DNA of 64,000 nucleotides from Mactra quadrangularis (taxonomy: Eukaryota > Mollusca > Bivalvia > Venerida > Mactridae), in contig CM046297.1 in NCBI GenBank assembly GCA_025267735.1, positions 17,014,011-17,078,010 of the forward strand, written 5' to 3'. A program made the translations under genes and the position numbers. Positions 22,751 through 33,169 of this stretch are shown one piece after another (position 1 is the stretch's first letter; every line of letters begins with the position of its first letter). The notes below the pieces were generated by a model, which ran no database searches, was not told the DNA's origin, and saw only the letters and a program-made list of their open reading frames with translations.

Positions 22751-22985
22751 GGGAGTGCTGTACACCCTAAAGGTGTATGGACGAAATATATCTAAACGTG
22801 TAATAAACTGGGAGTGCTGTACACCCTAAAGGTGTATGGACGAAAACATATTTCAACAAAAACTCATTCATTTTGGGAGTGCTGTACACCCTAAAGGTGT
22901 ATGGACGAGACAATTTTATAATACGTGTAGACAATTAAATTAAAATAAATCAGGAGGGCTTTACACTCTGAAAGTGTATTGACGA
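22751..22985 (+). repeat. four hairpin repeats with a compensatory pair
   Basis: Three identical 34-bp units start at 22751, 22810 and 22875, each with TACACC CTAAA GGTGTA. A diverged fourth (22953-22985) has TACACT CTGAA AGTGTA, so both sides of one base pair changed together. The stem extends with G-T and C-G pairs in units 1-3. Spacers between units are unrelated. Confidence 0.9.
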
Positions 22986-23029
22986 AGACCTAATAATATC
23001 CTATAAATCTTGTAATTACAGAAAACAGA

Positions 23030-23434
23030 ATGAATGAAGAAATATTTTCCATAGAAGAATTAAAGGAACTTTTTGGCGATAAAGCCACTTTCCGAATAAG
23101 AGGAATAAGTAAAACAAACCTTAAACAGTCAGAATCAAAAACACTGGACATAGCTACCAAACAACAGCAACAGATAACAACTACTCAACAACAACAACTG
23201 GACATAGCTACCAAACAACAGCAACAGATAACAACTAATCAACAACAACAACTGGACATAGCTACCAAACAACAGCAACAGATAACAACTAATCAACAAC
23301 AACAACAACAACAACCAGACTTCAACAGATTTAAATTCGAGATGCCATCTCCTAGGAAAGAATGTCATCTTAAACATTTGAGAGAAAAACTTTATACTAT
23401 ATCATCCAATAATGGTGATGACGTCAGTGATTGA
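23030..23434 (+). CDS. glutamine-rich 3' accessory ORF
   Basis: A 134-codon frame lies downstream of env. It starts at an ATG 8 nt after an acceptor-like TGTAATTACAG (23011-23021), so it could be made from a spliced RNA like env. The N-terminus (about 38 residues) is charged. Three 54-bp repeats at 23144, 23198 and 23252 encode LDIATKQQQQITTNQQQQ units, and a longer Q run follows. The C-terminal 40 residues are basic then acidic. No known domain is visible. The position matches accessory genes of complex retroviruses, but no function can be assigned. The CAA/CAG repeats will be length-variable. Confidence 0.55.
   Translation: MNEEIFSIEELKELFGDKATFRIRGISKTNLKQSESKTLDIATKQQQQITTTQQQQLDIATKQQQQITTNQQQQLDIATKQQQQITTNQQQQQQQPDFNRFKFEMPSPRKECHLKHLREKLYTISSNNGDDVSD
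23144..23305 (+). repeat. 54-bp coding tandem repeat, three units
   Basis: Units at 23144, 23198 and 23252 are nearly identical and keep the reading frame. Confidence 0.9.
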
Positions 23435-23500
23435 GTGATGGTCGAATGTTTAATTTTGAACGCTTGAATGAATACAACACTAAAATATATAAATATATAT

Positions 23501-23634
23501 CAATTATGACTAAATTATGTTAAAAGAAAGTATGTGTGCTTCAACCACTTAGTGAAATGACACTTAACAATTATGACTTAATTACGTTAAAAGAAAGTGT
23601 GAGTGCTTCAAACACTTGATGAAATGACACTTAA
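23501..23634 (+). repeat. 67-bp tandem repeat, two units
   Basis: Units 23501-23567 and 23568-23634 begin CAATTATGACT and end GACACTTAA, followed by a partial third CAATTA. The second unit can form AAGTGT / ACACTT stems. Confidence 0.8.
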
Positions 23635-23640
23635 CAATTA

Positions 23641-24015
23641 ATACAAACATATGACTTTATGCATGCTACTTTGAAAGATGTGTTTATTGCTGCATGTTGT
23701 ATATTGGTTTATTGTTGATTATAAAGTTGATTTTACGCTACATTTGATGTTATTGATGTACAAATTTTGTATTTGTTTGCATCATGTTTAAGTCTTAAAA
23801 TTAAGTCCTGGTAACATGGTCCAGGTTACGCACATACCATCCTAGTTCATGAGTACAGGATGTGTTGATTCAGTTTTATGTAATGATACATAGTTGGTTG
23901 GAAACCCAACTGCTTTATGTTTATACAAAAATGGTTATTTTCTTGCTTTGCTTTATTTTTCAGATGTCTTATATCATTTATTTTGTTCTGAATGAAATAA
24001 CTAATCAACTTATTT
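23641..24015 (+). other. element 3' untranslated region
   Basis: T-rich with no convincing gene. A 67-codon frame at 23862-24065 runs into the LTR and looks like chance. Confidence 0.5.
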
Positions 24016-24025
24016 GGGGGAGGTG
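24016..24025 (+). other. polypurine tract
   Basis: GGGGGAGGTG directly abuts the 3' LTR, the expected place for plus-strand DNA priming. Confidence 0.7.
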
Positions 24026-24707
24026 TGTAACGTTATTGGGTTACTATATTAACATATACCTTTGATGGTTGATTAGTTATATCATTACAAGTTTATATTG
24101 ATTGTTCTGTACATGTATGTACTTTGATGATTTCATCAGCCACACATGTTTTGGGAAAAGGCCATTTAAGTTCATCTTATTGCTTAGTTTGTAAGTGTCC
24201 CGGACATATACCGGCAATGGTATATATGAAATATCAAGTTGTTCGCACGATCTAAAAGGACAGTCTAGTACAAGTTGAAGATGGTCGTGATAAGTTAAGT
24301 TGTTTACAACATAAAATTATACTTTAGCTCATCCCTAGTTCCCAGAGACTGCGCAATATTAACATGTTTTAGCTTGACTTTGGTGATTTTCCACTCTAGA
24401 AGAAAGAGTTTCCCATGGTCATCTGAGTGCAAAGTATATCATACGATGGATTCCATCAGCCGCACGTGATAATTGCTTAAGTATTTCTAAGTGGCAATCG
24501 TGTATATCTATTACTGATCATAGTTTTTCCCAGGGCATGTTGGCCGTCATTTTCTTATAAATACCCGTGCATGCTCATTTATCATCAGACTAATACCATC
24601 AAGTCTCATACGAACCTAGAGACTAATACCATCAAGTCTCATACGAACCTGGGTAGAAATAAATGTACTAAACTATACGTGTTTGACTAACTTCTAACTA
24701 CGTTACA
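24026..24707 (+). repeat. 3' LTR
   Basis: A 682-bp partner of 18595-19276, differing by eye at one base. It carries the TATA box at 24556 and the poly(A) signal at 24658-24663. Confidence 0.93.
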
Positions 24708-24711
24708 TTTG
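24708..24711. repeat. target site duplication TTTG, right
   Basis: Matches 18591-18594. Confidence 0.85.
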
Positions 24712-25272
24712 TTCAATGGAATAACATCTTCATAATATGAAACAATTGTCTGAATTTGATATTAAATGAATAGTGAATTTTTTTCTCGTAAAATATATAT
24801 TGTATCAATGACGTGGTAATGATAAATTGCTGACAATGAATTATTTCGTAACCGTAGACAATTTTCCCTGAATTGAATTGTTGTATTGAATCCTGGAACA
24901 TCAGAATCATTTAAGAAAACTTTACCTTCTATTTTGTGTTTTATTATATCCCCGCTTCGAAGAAGAGGGGGGTATACTTTTTTACCCTTGTCCGTGCATG
25001 CGTCCGTCCGTTACAAAATTTCCGTCGCAGTTTTCTCAGCAACTATAACATGCAGCAGCCTAATACTTTGCATATTGCTTCATCCCATAGTCCCATGTGG
25101 TGTAAAGCGATTTCATGCTCCTTGCTCATCTACTTCCTGTTTGTCGCATATTTTTAGATTTTTGCGGGGGTATCACTAGTGAGCATTAGCTCACAGATTT
25201 ACTTGTTTTGATTACAGACTCGAAAAACTACACACACACGGACACTAAACAAAATTCTGATATGGCATGACC
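24712..25272. mobile_element. Harbinger-type MITE family 1, copy B, right part
   Basis: Continues the MITE begun at 18458 and ends TATGGCATGACC followed by TTA. It is itself interrupted by T1 copy 3 at 24944-25207. Confidence 0.8.
24944..25207 (+). repeat. unclassified dispersed repeat T1, copy 3
   Basis: Same family as 13917-14180, inserted inside the MITE. The uninterrupted MITE copy C at 44909-45335 shows the empty site (TTGTTTTATATTTCGATTG). Confidence 0.8.
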
Positions 25273-25275
25273 TTA

Positions 25276-27399
25276 CCTATTGTATAGATTAAAAGTTGCA
25301 TTTGACAGCTAATCTGTTTATATGATTAAAAATTCATTGTTTATTATAGTTTTGTCTAATACAACAAACATTTGATGACATAATCTTTTGCCTGAACTTT
25401 AATGATTTTTCTTTAGCAATAACATGCCTTGTCAGCATTCTTTTCTAGTTGTTATTACGCATTTTTAAGGCTTCAATTTTTAGTAAAACTTATTCCAAAG
25501 TATTTAAAACTGCCCATTTGATCTATTTTTTTGTTATTTATATGAAATGCTGTAGAATGAATATCTCAGATTTTAGATTTGGTGACATTTTGAGACCCCT
25601 TGAAAATGGCAGATCAGTAGAAAAATGCTTAACTTTGTGAAACAGTCTGTGTGCATAATTTTTCCTCAAAATCATCCAGAAACACATTTTCCTAACCTTA
25701 ATGTTAATTTTAATGGTACTGGTACAAAATTTCATGTGAATAGCTTTATATAAACTTGTAATACTTGTTTTGAGAAATGATAGCCATGACAGTGAAATTT
25801 GATGTAAATCTATGTGATTGCGAGTCCCTGTAATATAAAATCCCTGTTCCTGTCAAGTGCCTGTTACCAGTCTTCTAGTTAACATAGTAGAATGGTTGTG
25901 CATCAATGACTTTTTCTAAAAGCACTGAGAAAGTTGCCAAATATAAATAGATACAGTGAACTCGGCAGTTCTTGGTCATCAACAATTTTGGGTCACTTTT
26001 TTATAATAGTACAGATGATTCCTTAATATTTTAATTATGATTGTTTAGTCATGTACACTAATCACTTAGCTACCGTTACACAAACTTTCCATGTTGACAT
26101 TTCTCTTCCAGAAGTCATATTCATGAAACACTAAACAGCGTGTATTCCAACCAATGCGGAAGTACGTGAAGGTTGTGTCCATGTGTTTGAAAATAATGGC
26201 AATTTGTATCCACAATGTAGATAAAATATGTCCTTATGGCACATCATTTTGATGGAAATTTGTCCATGAACATGATGAACTCATAGATTTGTTTCACCTA
26301 GTTACTGTTTGACAATAATGCAGACAATTTGACCTGGTAAGTGTGTGACAATTTCGGGTCAAAACTTTACCCATATTATAAACAATCATTTATTTTAATT
26401 AAAAAGCATTTTTTTAAACATTTTAAATTGATTTTATACATAATTTTATCCCATATGTAAGATATTTGTCAATTAAATACAATTATTGTTTGATGTTTTG
26501 AGTTGTACTTTTTACATGCAACTAATTGTATTTATGGTACTTGTTTTTATTTGCAAGTTATTGCAAGTGACATAATTAGGTCTTTCATATATGAGCTTTA
26601 TTTTTGTTTAACTTGGAAGAAAATATGAGATAAAGACTTTATTGACAAAAAGTCGTCTGTTTTATTAATTTTAACCCTGTTGAGACCACTCCGGATTAAA
26701 GAGACAAGCAGTAAACAGTAACAGTAATTAACTTTATTTTGTAAACAAAGGCCTCTGGCCCAAAATACATGATTTTACAATAGAATGACATATATAACAA
26801 GTTATGTCCAGTATAAACAGTTATAACAATAATTATTACTCACATATTTCTAACATGAGATATATATATTGAAACTTTTTTATGTGGTCTGAGTTCTTAG
26901 ATGACATTAGGTTATAATAGTCTAATAAAGTTGTTCCAGAATTATACCAGTAAAATAGAGATTTATTTCCTAGGTCAGAATATTTCAACAATGAGCATCT
27001 GTCATGTGAATTTGCAAGTTTGAGTTTGCAACATGCCATTTCGAAAATTGTATAAAATTACGAGCAAAAAAACAATATTAATTTATTATAGCATGGTAAG
27101 ATGGAAGTATTTGTTTATCAATTTATGCAGGTTTGATTCCTACAACTTTTGTTTTGACGAGACACGCATAGTTTGTTTCGTTACTGACCCGGAACTGTCG
27201 AGTTCATTGTAGATTTATTCAAAAATTAGGTAACACATAATGGTACAATTGATATAATCTGACAGAATATGAATATAAAATGTAGTTCTAGTTACTTAGA
27301 CAAGGTTTTAAAACAGAACCATGCAAATATTATACGTGTTTGATTATTGTACATTGACATGCTTCCAAATACCAAGTTTAACAAAAAAGCTGTTGTATA
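25276..27399. other. non-coding stretch
   Basis: No exon recognised. The minus-strand frame 26836-27039 ends in an AT-rich region and resembles nothing I can name; it might be a decayed LINE end. Confidence 0.35.
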
Positions 27400-27409
27400 T
27401 ATAACCTAG

Positions 27410-27455
27410 ATATGTGTTGAATACGGCGTTAAACCCAAATTAAAAAAAAATAATA
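27410..27455 (+). repeat. SINE 3' tail fragment
   Basis: TGTTGAATACGGCGTTAAAC followed by an A-rich run is the tail shared by the SINEs at 43244 and 48966. Confidence 0.55.
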
Positions 27456-27477
27456 CCTAAAAAAAAGAACTAGTCCT

Positions 27478-27760
27478 TATTTCCGTTGTGGTCCTTGGTA
27501 TTGGTGGCAGGACATAGATTAGTGGGACAAATGTCACACATTTATAGTATCATATTTTTACATGTTAAAAATGATTAAGTGTCCTCTGTCCATAAAATTT
27601 AAGCGTATTTGTGACTTATAATGATATTGATAGACCCAGAATATCAAATTATTTTGGGCAAATCTTTAATTAATAATACCTATCTGTCTGGCCATTTCAA
27701 TGCTGATTGTAGCCTCATTAGTTGAGACAGTAATATTTTGCATCGATTTCAACTCGCGAA
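27478..27760 (+). repeat. dispersed repeat, copy 2
   Basis: Same as 6968-7252, same orientation. Confidence 0.75.
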
Positions 27761-28677
27761 AATATCACCAAAAGTATTAATAGTATGAAAATTAAAATAC
27801 TATGAAAGTTGAATGGATATAACTTTTTTCAAAAATCTTTCAGGGTATAAGTAAAATTCTGACAGGTCTATAATTTGATTTAAGTTGTGGATCATTTTTT
27901 GTACAAGAGCGTAACTTGAACTTCCTTCAAACTATCAGGAACAATGCTTGGAGATAAAAAAAACTAGTTTACTAATGAGGTAAAATGTGGAACTAAAGCT
28001 TTCACACTTACTCGAAGAATTTTAGCTGATACATGATCAACACCAGTTTTTTTAATATCAAATTCAAATATTCAAATTCTTCATTATATCAATAACAGTG
28101 ATTTAACTTACAGGATTAAAACTAAAAGAATCTTGTGTGAAACCTTGCTAATATATCTTTTGTAAATTGGGGTGATCTTTCAAATGAAAACAATAGCCCT
28201 TGCTAATGTCGTTTGCAACATTTACTGAAAAATTGTTAAAATATTTGCAACCTCTTCAGTAATGTTTACAATGGAATCATTTTCATGTAATATGATGGAT
28301 TGCTGTTCATTCTTGGATTTCTTTGATAAGTAGGGTTTAATAGTTGACCAAAATCATTGAATTTACACCCCCAATATATCTATTCATAAAGTTTTGATTT
28401 AAAGATTTTTGCTTCAATTTATTTACACAATTCCTTTGATGTCTATATTTTTCCCATACTTTTATGGGTTTTGTACTATAAGTATTTGTGGTAAAACCTT
28501 TTCTTAGAATGAATGAGTTTCTTAAGGCATGTACTCATATAAGGCAATTGTTTAGGTCCTTTATAACCTTGCTTTACAGGTGTATGCTTTATCTTCATAA
28601 GATGAAGAATTACCTTATCTATGTCATTACATTACTGTAAATCCCTCTTTTATTTTCTGTGACAATCATCATTTAAC
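27761..28677. other. non-coding stretch
   Basis: AT-rich; nothing recognised. Confidence 0.4.
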
Positions 28678-28832
28678 AAATAATACATGGCCATGAGGGC
28701 AATATTCAAGTTTACAGACTGGTTAGTCTGACTGAGGAAGGTATATGCACAGCTGTGGGCCATATAGCTTCTGAGGTCTGATCAACCAGTCCGTAAACTT
28801 GCATATTGCCTGTAAGGCCATGTATTATTTTT
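28678..28832. repeat. imperfect foldback, about 45-bp arms
   Basis: The arms begin AATAATACATGGCC and are complementary with a few mismatches. The layout and opening bases resemble the perfect hairpin at 7758-7869, which suggests one family. Confidence 0.75.
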
Positions 28833-29303
28833 TATATTATACGGAATTTAAATGCTTTCACCACTCATGTTGCTGACATTTTACTACAGTTATGATAATG
28901 TGTTTTCAAATAATTATTTTATTCTTCAGTATGTTAAATATATAAAACCCTAGTCTGACTTTCATTTTCACATAACGTAGCAAGATAACATGCTCTTCTT
29001 GTTATATTTCATTTTTGTAAATCGTCTTAGTCATTTCGTCTGTTTGTGTTGCCATGTAATTAGCTCAACATGAAGGATGGAAAAGATTGGATGACATAAT
29101 AAACGGTCAATATAAAAATTATAGACTGGTTAGCCGGTCAATATGCGATTTATGGATTAGATGACGTCAAATTAAATATGGAGGACGTTATGCAAATGAG
29201 GTGTAATATTTCCAAATATTTGACCTGTAGGGTCATTTTTCTATGTTGTGTGCCTTTTGGATTGAATTTTTTATTATCTAAGTGATTTTATTTGTATATT
29301 TTA
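28833..29303. other. non-coding stretch
   Basis: Contains one CRE-like TGACGTCA near 29163, without other promoter support. Confidence 0.35.
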
Positions 29304-29509
29304 GGCCACAACAAGTTGATCATATGTTCTACGGATTTTTCTGGAAAAAAAATGGGGCGAGCGAAGAAAAAAGTCTTTATTCAATTGCTTTATATAGCAG
29401 TTTGACCAAATTTTTATGAGCGAGCGAGGAAATAAAAATATTTTTTTTGTAAAAACCGTCAAAATTGAGGTGCGAGCGAATCCATAGAACATATCAGTTT
29501 GTTGTGGCC
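29304..29509 (+). mobile_element. Harbinger-type MITE family 2, copy 3
   Basis: Starts GGCCACAACAAGTTGATCAT and ends GTTTGTTGTGGCC. TTA flanks both sides (29301-29303 and 29510-29512). Confidence 0.85.
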
Positions 29510-29789
29510 TTAAATGAGAACTTTTAACACTGTCCATTTTAAAAAGTGAATTTCCACTGATTCTCAATTAAAGTATAAAAAACTGAGTTTTTCTACCCAT
29601 ATTTTTCAATATTTGTTATGATTTTGTACTTTTTGTACCAAAATATAACCATTTTTTTGGATTATTTGCTTAAACATAAAATTGGCCTAGAAAATTCAAA
29701 TGTGACTTTATATCATTTATTCACATCATCAACATAAACATAGAGCAAAATATTTTGTTTAGCCAGCATATTTAGATACATTTTGTACA

Positions 29790-30035
29790 TATAAAAACAA
29801 TGTTAGGCGTGGCATAACAAATCATGGAATAAACTTTTACAGTCATAAATCAGAGGTAAATATTTATAACATTTTTAGATAAGAATAAAAACATAGTTAG
29901 GCCTGGCTTAACAAATCATGAAATAAAATTTTACAGTCATAACTATAAAATAGTTTTAAAGACTTATCAGCATTTTTTATTACAAATATAAACAATGTTA
30001 GCCTTGGTATATTAATTCATGAGATGTTTTTAACC
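29790..30035 (+). repeat. degenerate tandem repeat of about 95 bp
   Basis: Related segments at about 29793, 29888 and 29985 share AATGTTAGG and ACAAATCATGRAATAAA. Confidence 0.55.
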
Positions 30036-30048
30036 TCATATTCAACAC

Positions 30049-30502
30049 TAGGGGTGTAACGGTAGAAACCGTATTGCAATATATTGCAATATATTGCAAT
30101 ATGCAGAACCTGTATTGCAATATATTGCAATACGTACCGTTTTTTCGCTTAGACAAGCATGCATATGGGTATTTTCAAATGATCTCTCATCCAAATGTTT
30201 GAATAACAAATGTAAAATGGTCTATGTGTTAGAAAAATGAGTGGTTTGAAACAGACTCTTGAAGATATTTTTCTTTCAATTGACTTTAGAAATGTTTAAT
30301 CTTTAAAAGCACAGTAAGAGTATTTCAAGTATTCAATTCATTTTAACATTTGTTTAAACATTTAACTATCAGATTCTGATACTGAACAAGCAGTTTGACA
30401 CTTAACTACAAAAACCGGTTCAAGGAAAAACGAACGGGTTAAAAACCGTTAGAACTCGTATTGCAATATTAACCGGTATATCGGTTAACCGTTACACCCC
30501 TA
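30049..30502. mobile_element. hAT-type MITE, copy 2
   Basis: Ends TAGGGGTGTAACGGT / ACCGTTACACCCCTA and an exact 8-bp duplication TTCAACAC (30041-30048 and 30503-30510). Rich in TATTGCAATA palindromes. Confidence 0.9.
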
Positions 30503-30529
30503 TTCAACACATATTAATGTTATATATAT

Positions 30530-30640
30530 ACGGCAACCAGCTCTTCCTACGTTAGGTTTTCTGGACACTTTTCTATCACCAGTACTAACTTAACTCCTCT
30601 CTTTATTATGTTTTTATTATGCAATTCATATGTTTGAATC
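30530..30640 (-). repeat. SINE body fragment
   Basis: Shares AGCTCTTCCT..TAGGTTT.CTGGACACTTTTC with the SINE at 54957-55200. The tRNA head is missing. Confidence 0.45.
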
Positions 30641-31789
30641 TTAATATTTCTCAAAGCTGGCAGTTATTACTTAAGTATTATTTATATTTTTGACTTCTTA
30701 TTTTTATTGGCTTCAATCCCTTACAACTTTTTCATTGGTCAATTATAAATGTCCCTCCCCTTTACATTTCATTTCTCATATATACTAAGAAATATTATGA
30801 ACAGAAATCAAGAATTTAAATAGGAAAATTAAGAAATAAAACTTTGTGTACATTAAGAATATACCTTTTGTATAAAAATAGGAATAGACATTTGTTGTCA
30901 ACTAATGTAGAAATTATTGTTAAGAACTTTGTGAAAATTAATCTATTTGTAACATTGTTATAATTTTGTAGATTTTGTGAATTAATACATTAAAATGGAA
31001 TAAATTATATTATACGTTACTACAGAATCTTTGTGATCTATTAACTTTTATTTATATACAATAACTGGAAGCTGTGAGCCGCCAAATATAGGGCCACAAC
31101 AACAACAACAAATCTAGAAAAGGGAGACTCACCGACATCAAATCAACGAATACATACATACTAGTGAAGTCGCACCGGGTAGAGCTGCCGGCTAAAGATT
31201 AGGTAGCCGACCAAAGAAATAATTACTTAAGGTGTGACATATATACAAATATACCAAAAAATGAATAATTACAGATCATGCATAAAAATGTTACATGAAA
31301 AAAGTATTTACAAAGGAAGAAAACAAGTAATGTACATACACAATAGCATACATCTTACATAGTAGGAGCAGGGGCCACAGGGGCCATAGGGGCCACGGCC
31401 CCAATATTCTGGCAGCGACAATGGTGCCATGAGTTAATTATTTGTGACACATATTGAACATCTTAAGGTCTAGTTAGAAACAAAGATTTGTTCTTAAACT
31501 GGTGGTAGTGAAAGTCCAGGAAATTGAGTATCAGAGGCTTAAATTCAGAGAAAATTTCGACCAGCAGGAGAGAACCACCCCTCCTGTGCCAACCACATCT
31601 GTGGCCCCAATATTCAGATTCTTCCTTCACGCCTGAATGTATACAATTATGATACTTATAATGATTTATCAATCATTAAATATTACAGTTTTCTAATAAA
31701 TACATGTTAATAGATGGTGTTGTTGCTGTTGTTGTTACCCTTGTCGAACAGAGCGAAATGAAAGTTGTTAGACAAGAATAAACAGCTTA

Positions 31790-32074
31790 CTTGTTCATAA
31801 AACATATGCTATTCTCTTCTTTAGTTTTAATCAATTGTCTTTTTCTTAAATCAATGTGATAATTTAACTTTTATTTATATTTGTTTCTTGATATATATAT
31901 GTAATGTATTGATTGTAATTTTTAATGTCATGTTTTCTCATTTTTAGTTTGTTTGTTTGATTTTTATTGGATAGTCTAGTTTTGTCGGACAATAGCTTTA
32001 AGCTAGTGTTATACATGTTTGTAGTTGACTATAACTGACTCTAAATAAAGATTATCTTATCTTATCTTATCTTA
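31790..32074 (+). mobile_element. LINE 3' tail insertion present only in unit 1
   Basis: Unit 2 reads straight through (AAACAGCTTAAATAATGAC). Unit 1 has 285 extra bases ending AATAAAGATTATC and an (TTATC)n run. A poly(A) signal plus microsatellite tail fits a CR1/L2-type LINE. Only CTTA is duplicated. Confidence 0.75.
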
Positions 32075-32165
32075 AATAATGACAATGTCACATGTGCCTT
32101 TAGATCATGATCATATGTAATATCGTTGGTATGAAACATTGATACAAATACTTATAATTTTCTGT

Positions 32166-32384
32166 TCATCTATTACAATATATGTGAACAAATTTTAAAC
32201 AGATTTCCAAACATGTTACTCTTTGGTAGCTTGTGTTAGATAGGGTTGTAAAAGCTCTAAACATGTCCAACAGTTGATCAGCTGGGGATTTACAGCTGGA
32301 ATGTACGAATAGATCATGACCTAGCACTTCCAATAATTTATTCCAAAGAATGTTTCTATGGACGTCATTTTCTAAACAAAACAT
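32166..32384 (-). CDS. 72-codon minus-strand ORF, unit 1
   Basis: The product begins MFCLENDVHRNILWNKLLEV and is kept open in both duplication units with a few substitutions. No domain recognised. It could be a fragment of an older transposon protein or simply a frame that has not had time to break since the duplication. Confidence 0.25.
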   Translation of the reverse strand: MFCLENDVHRNILWNKLLEVLGHDLFVHSSCKSPADQLLDMFRAFTTLSNTSYQRVTCLEICLKFVHIYCNR

Positions 32385-32741
32385 ACCAAGTGGATTGCTG
32401 AGTTATCTACAGAGTTTTACATTCAACTTGAAAATATTGTGAAAAATATTTACAAAGCAATATCATCACTGTGGTGCATTCAGGTTGAAAGTTTGTATAC
32501 TTATCGAAACTTCTAAGTACACCGACTTAAATGTCGTCAGAAATTTTCACTTTTCATCATTTATGTCCGATCATTGATGGAAATGCGTATAGGACTATAC
32601 TATCATCTGCTTGCATGTTTTTTATGCTTCTTAATTGATGCAAAATTAGGTTTGTCGTGCATGTGCAAAAAGCGTGATACGCATGTGCTTATCGTGCAAA
32701 AATTGCACATTGTCAGTTTTAGTGAAAATCATTAGTGTGTT

Positions 32742-32850
32742 GATATGCATAACGAAAAATCAACAAATGGCTCGAATGTCGCTTCAAGAACGAGAAATTG
32801 TCATAGGTCTATTGCCAGACGGTGCGTCACCTGCAGAATTAGACCTCTAA
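32742..32850 (+). pseudogene. possible transposase N-terminal scrap
   Basis: MARMSLQEREIVIGLLPDG resembles the start of Tc1-type helix-turn-helix domains. It stops after a few dozen codons. Weak call. Confidence 0.3.
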
Positions 32851-33169
32851 TATCTAAATTTTCTGTTCAATCAAAACAATTAGAAAATCTCCCGTGTTCA
32901 ACCCGTGTGCGACAAAAATGGTTTTGCATTGATAAAGAAGCATGAAAACCATGATAGCAACGGTCAGATATGCCCCAAAACACATTCCCATCATCGATCA
33001 GACTTTAATGTGGAAATATAAGACTTCCCACAATACTGAAATCGGAGTGCTTAGAAGTTTCGTTAAGTATATATATTTGACAGAATGTCCAGATTTGGTT
33101 AGAAAGATATTCACTTTAAACAGATAGAAAACCATTAGTCTTTGTATCATAACGTAACCTTCAAAACAC

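Larger units (their letters stand above)
18595..24707 (+). mobile_element. env-bearing LTR retroelement lacking gag-pol
   Basis: A complete 6,113-bp insertion has 682-bp LTRs with TGTAAC/GTTACA ends, a 4-bp duplication, a primer-binding-like site and a polypurine tract. The 4.75-kb interior has no protease, reverse transcriptase, RNase H or integrase. It retains an env-like gene and two small ORFs. The layout resembles errantiviruses/gypsy-type retroviruses of invertebrates, or BEL/Pao elements that captured env. It could move only with enzymes supplied in trans. LTR identity shows the insertion is very recent. Confidence 0.9.

Noticed and set aside
23862..24065. 67-codon ORF entering the 3' LTR
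   Set aside because: Crosses the polypurine tract and LTR boundary; composition is chance T-rich sequence.
13910..25179. Similar 80-97 codon frames (LILCILLHPIVPCGVKRF) in T1 copies
   Set aside because: They are the same non-coding repeat read in one frame. Frames differ in start and extent, and one copy has a different open frame.
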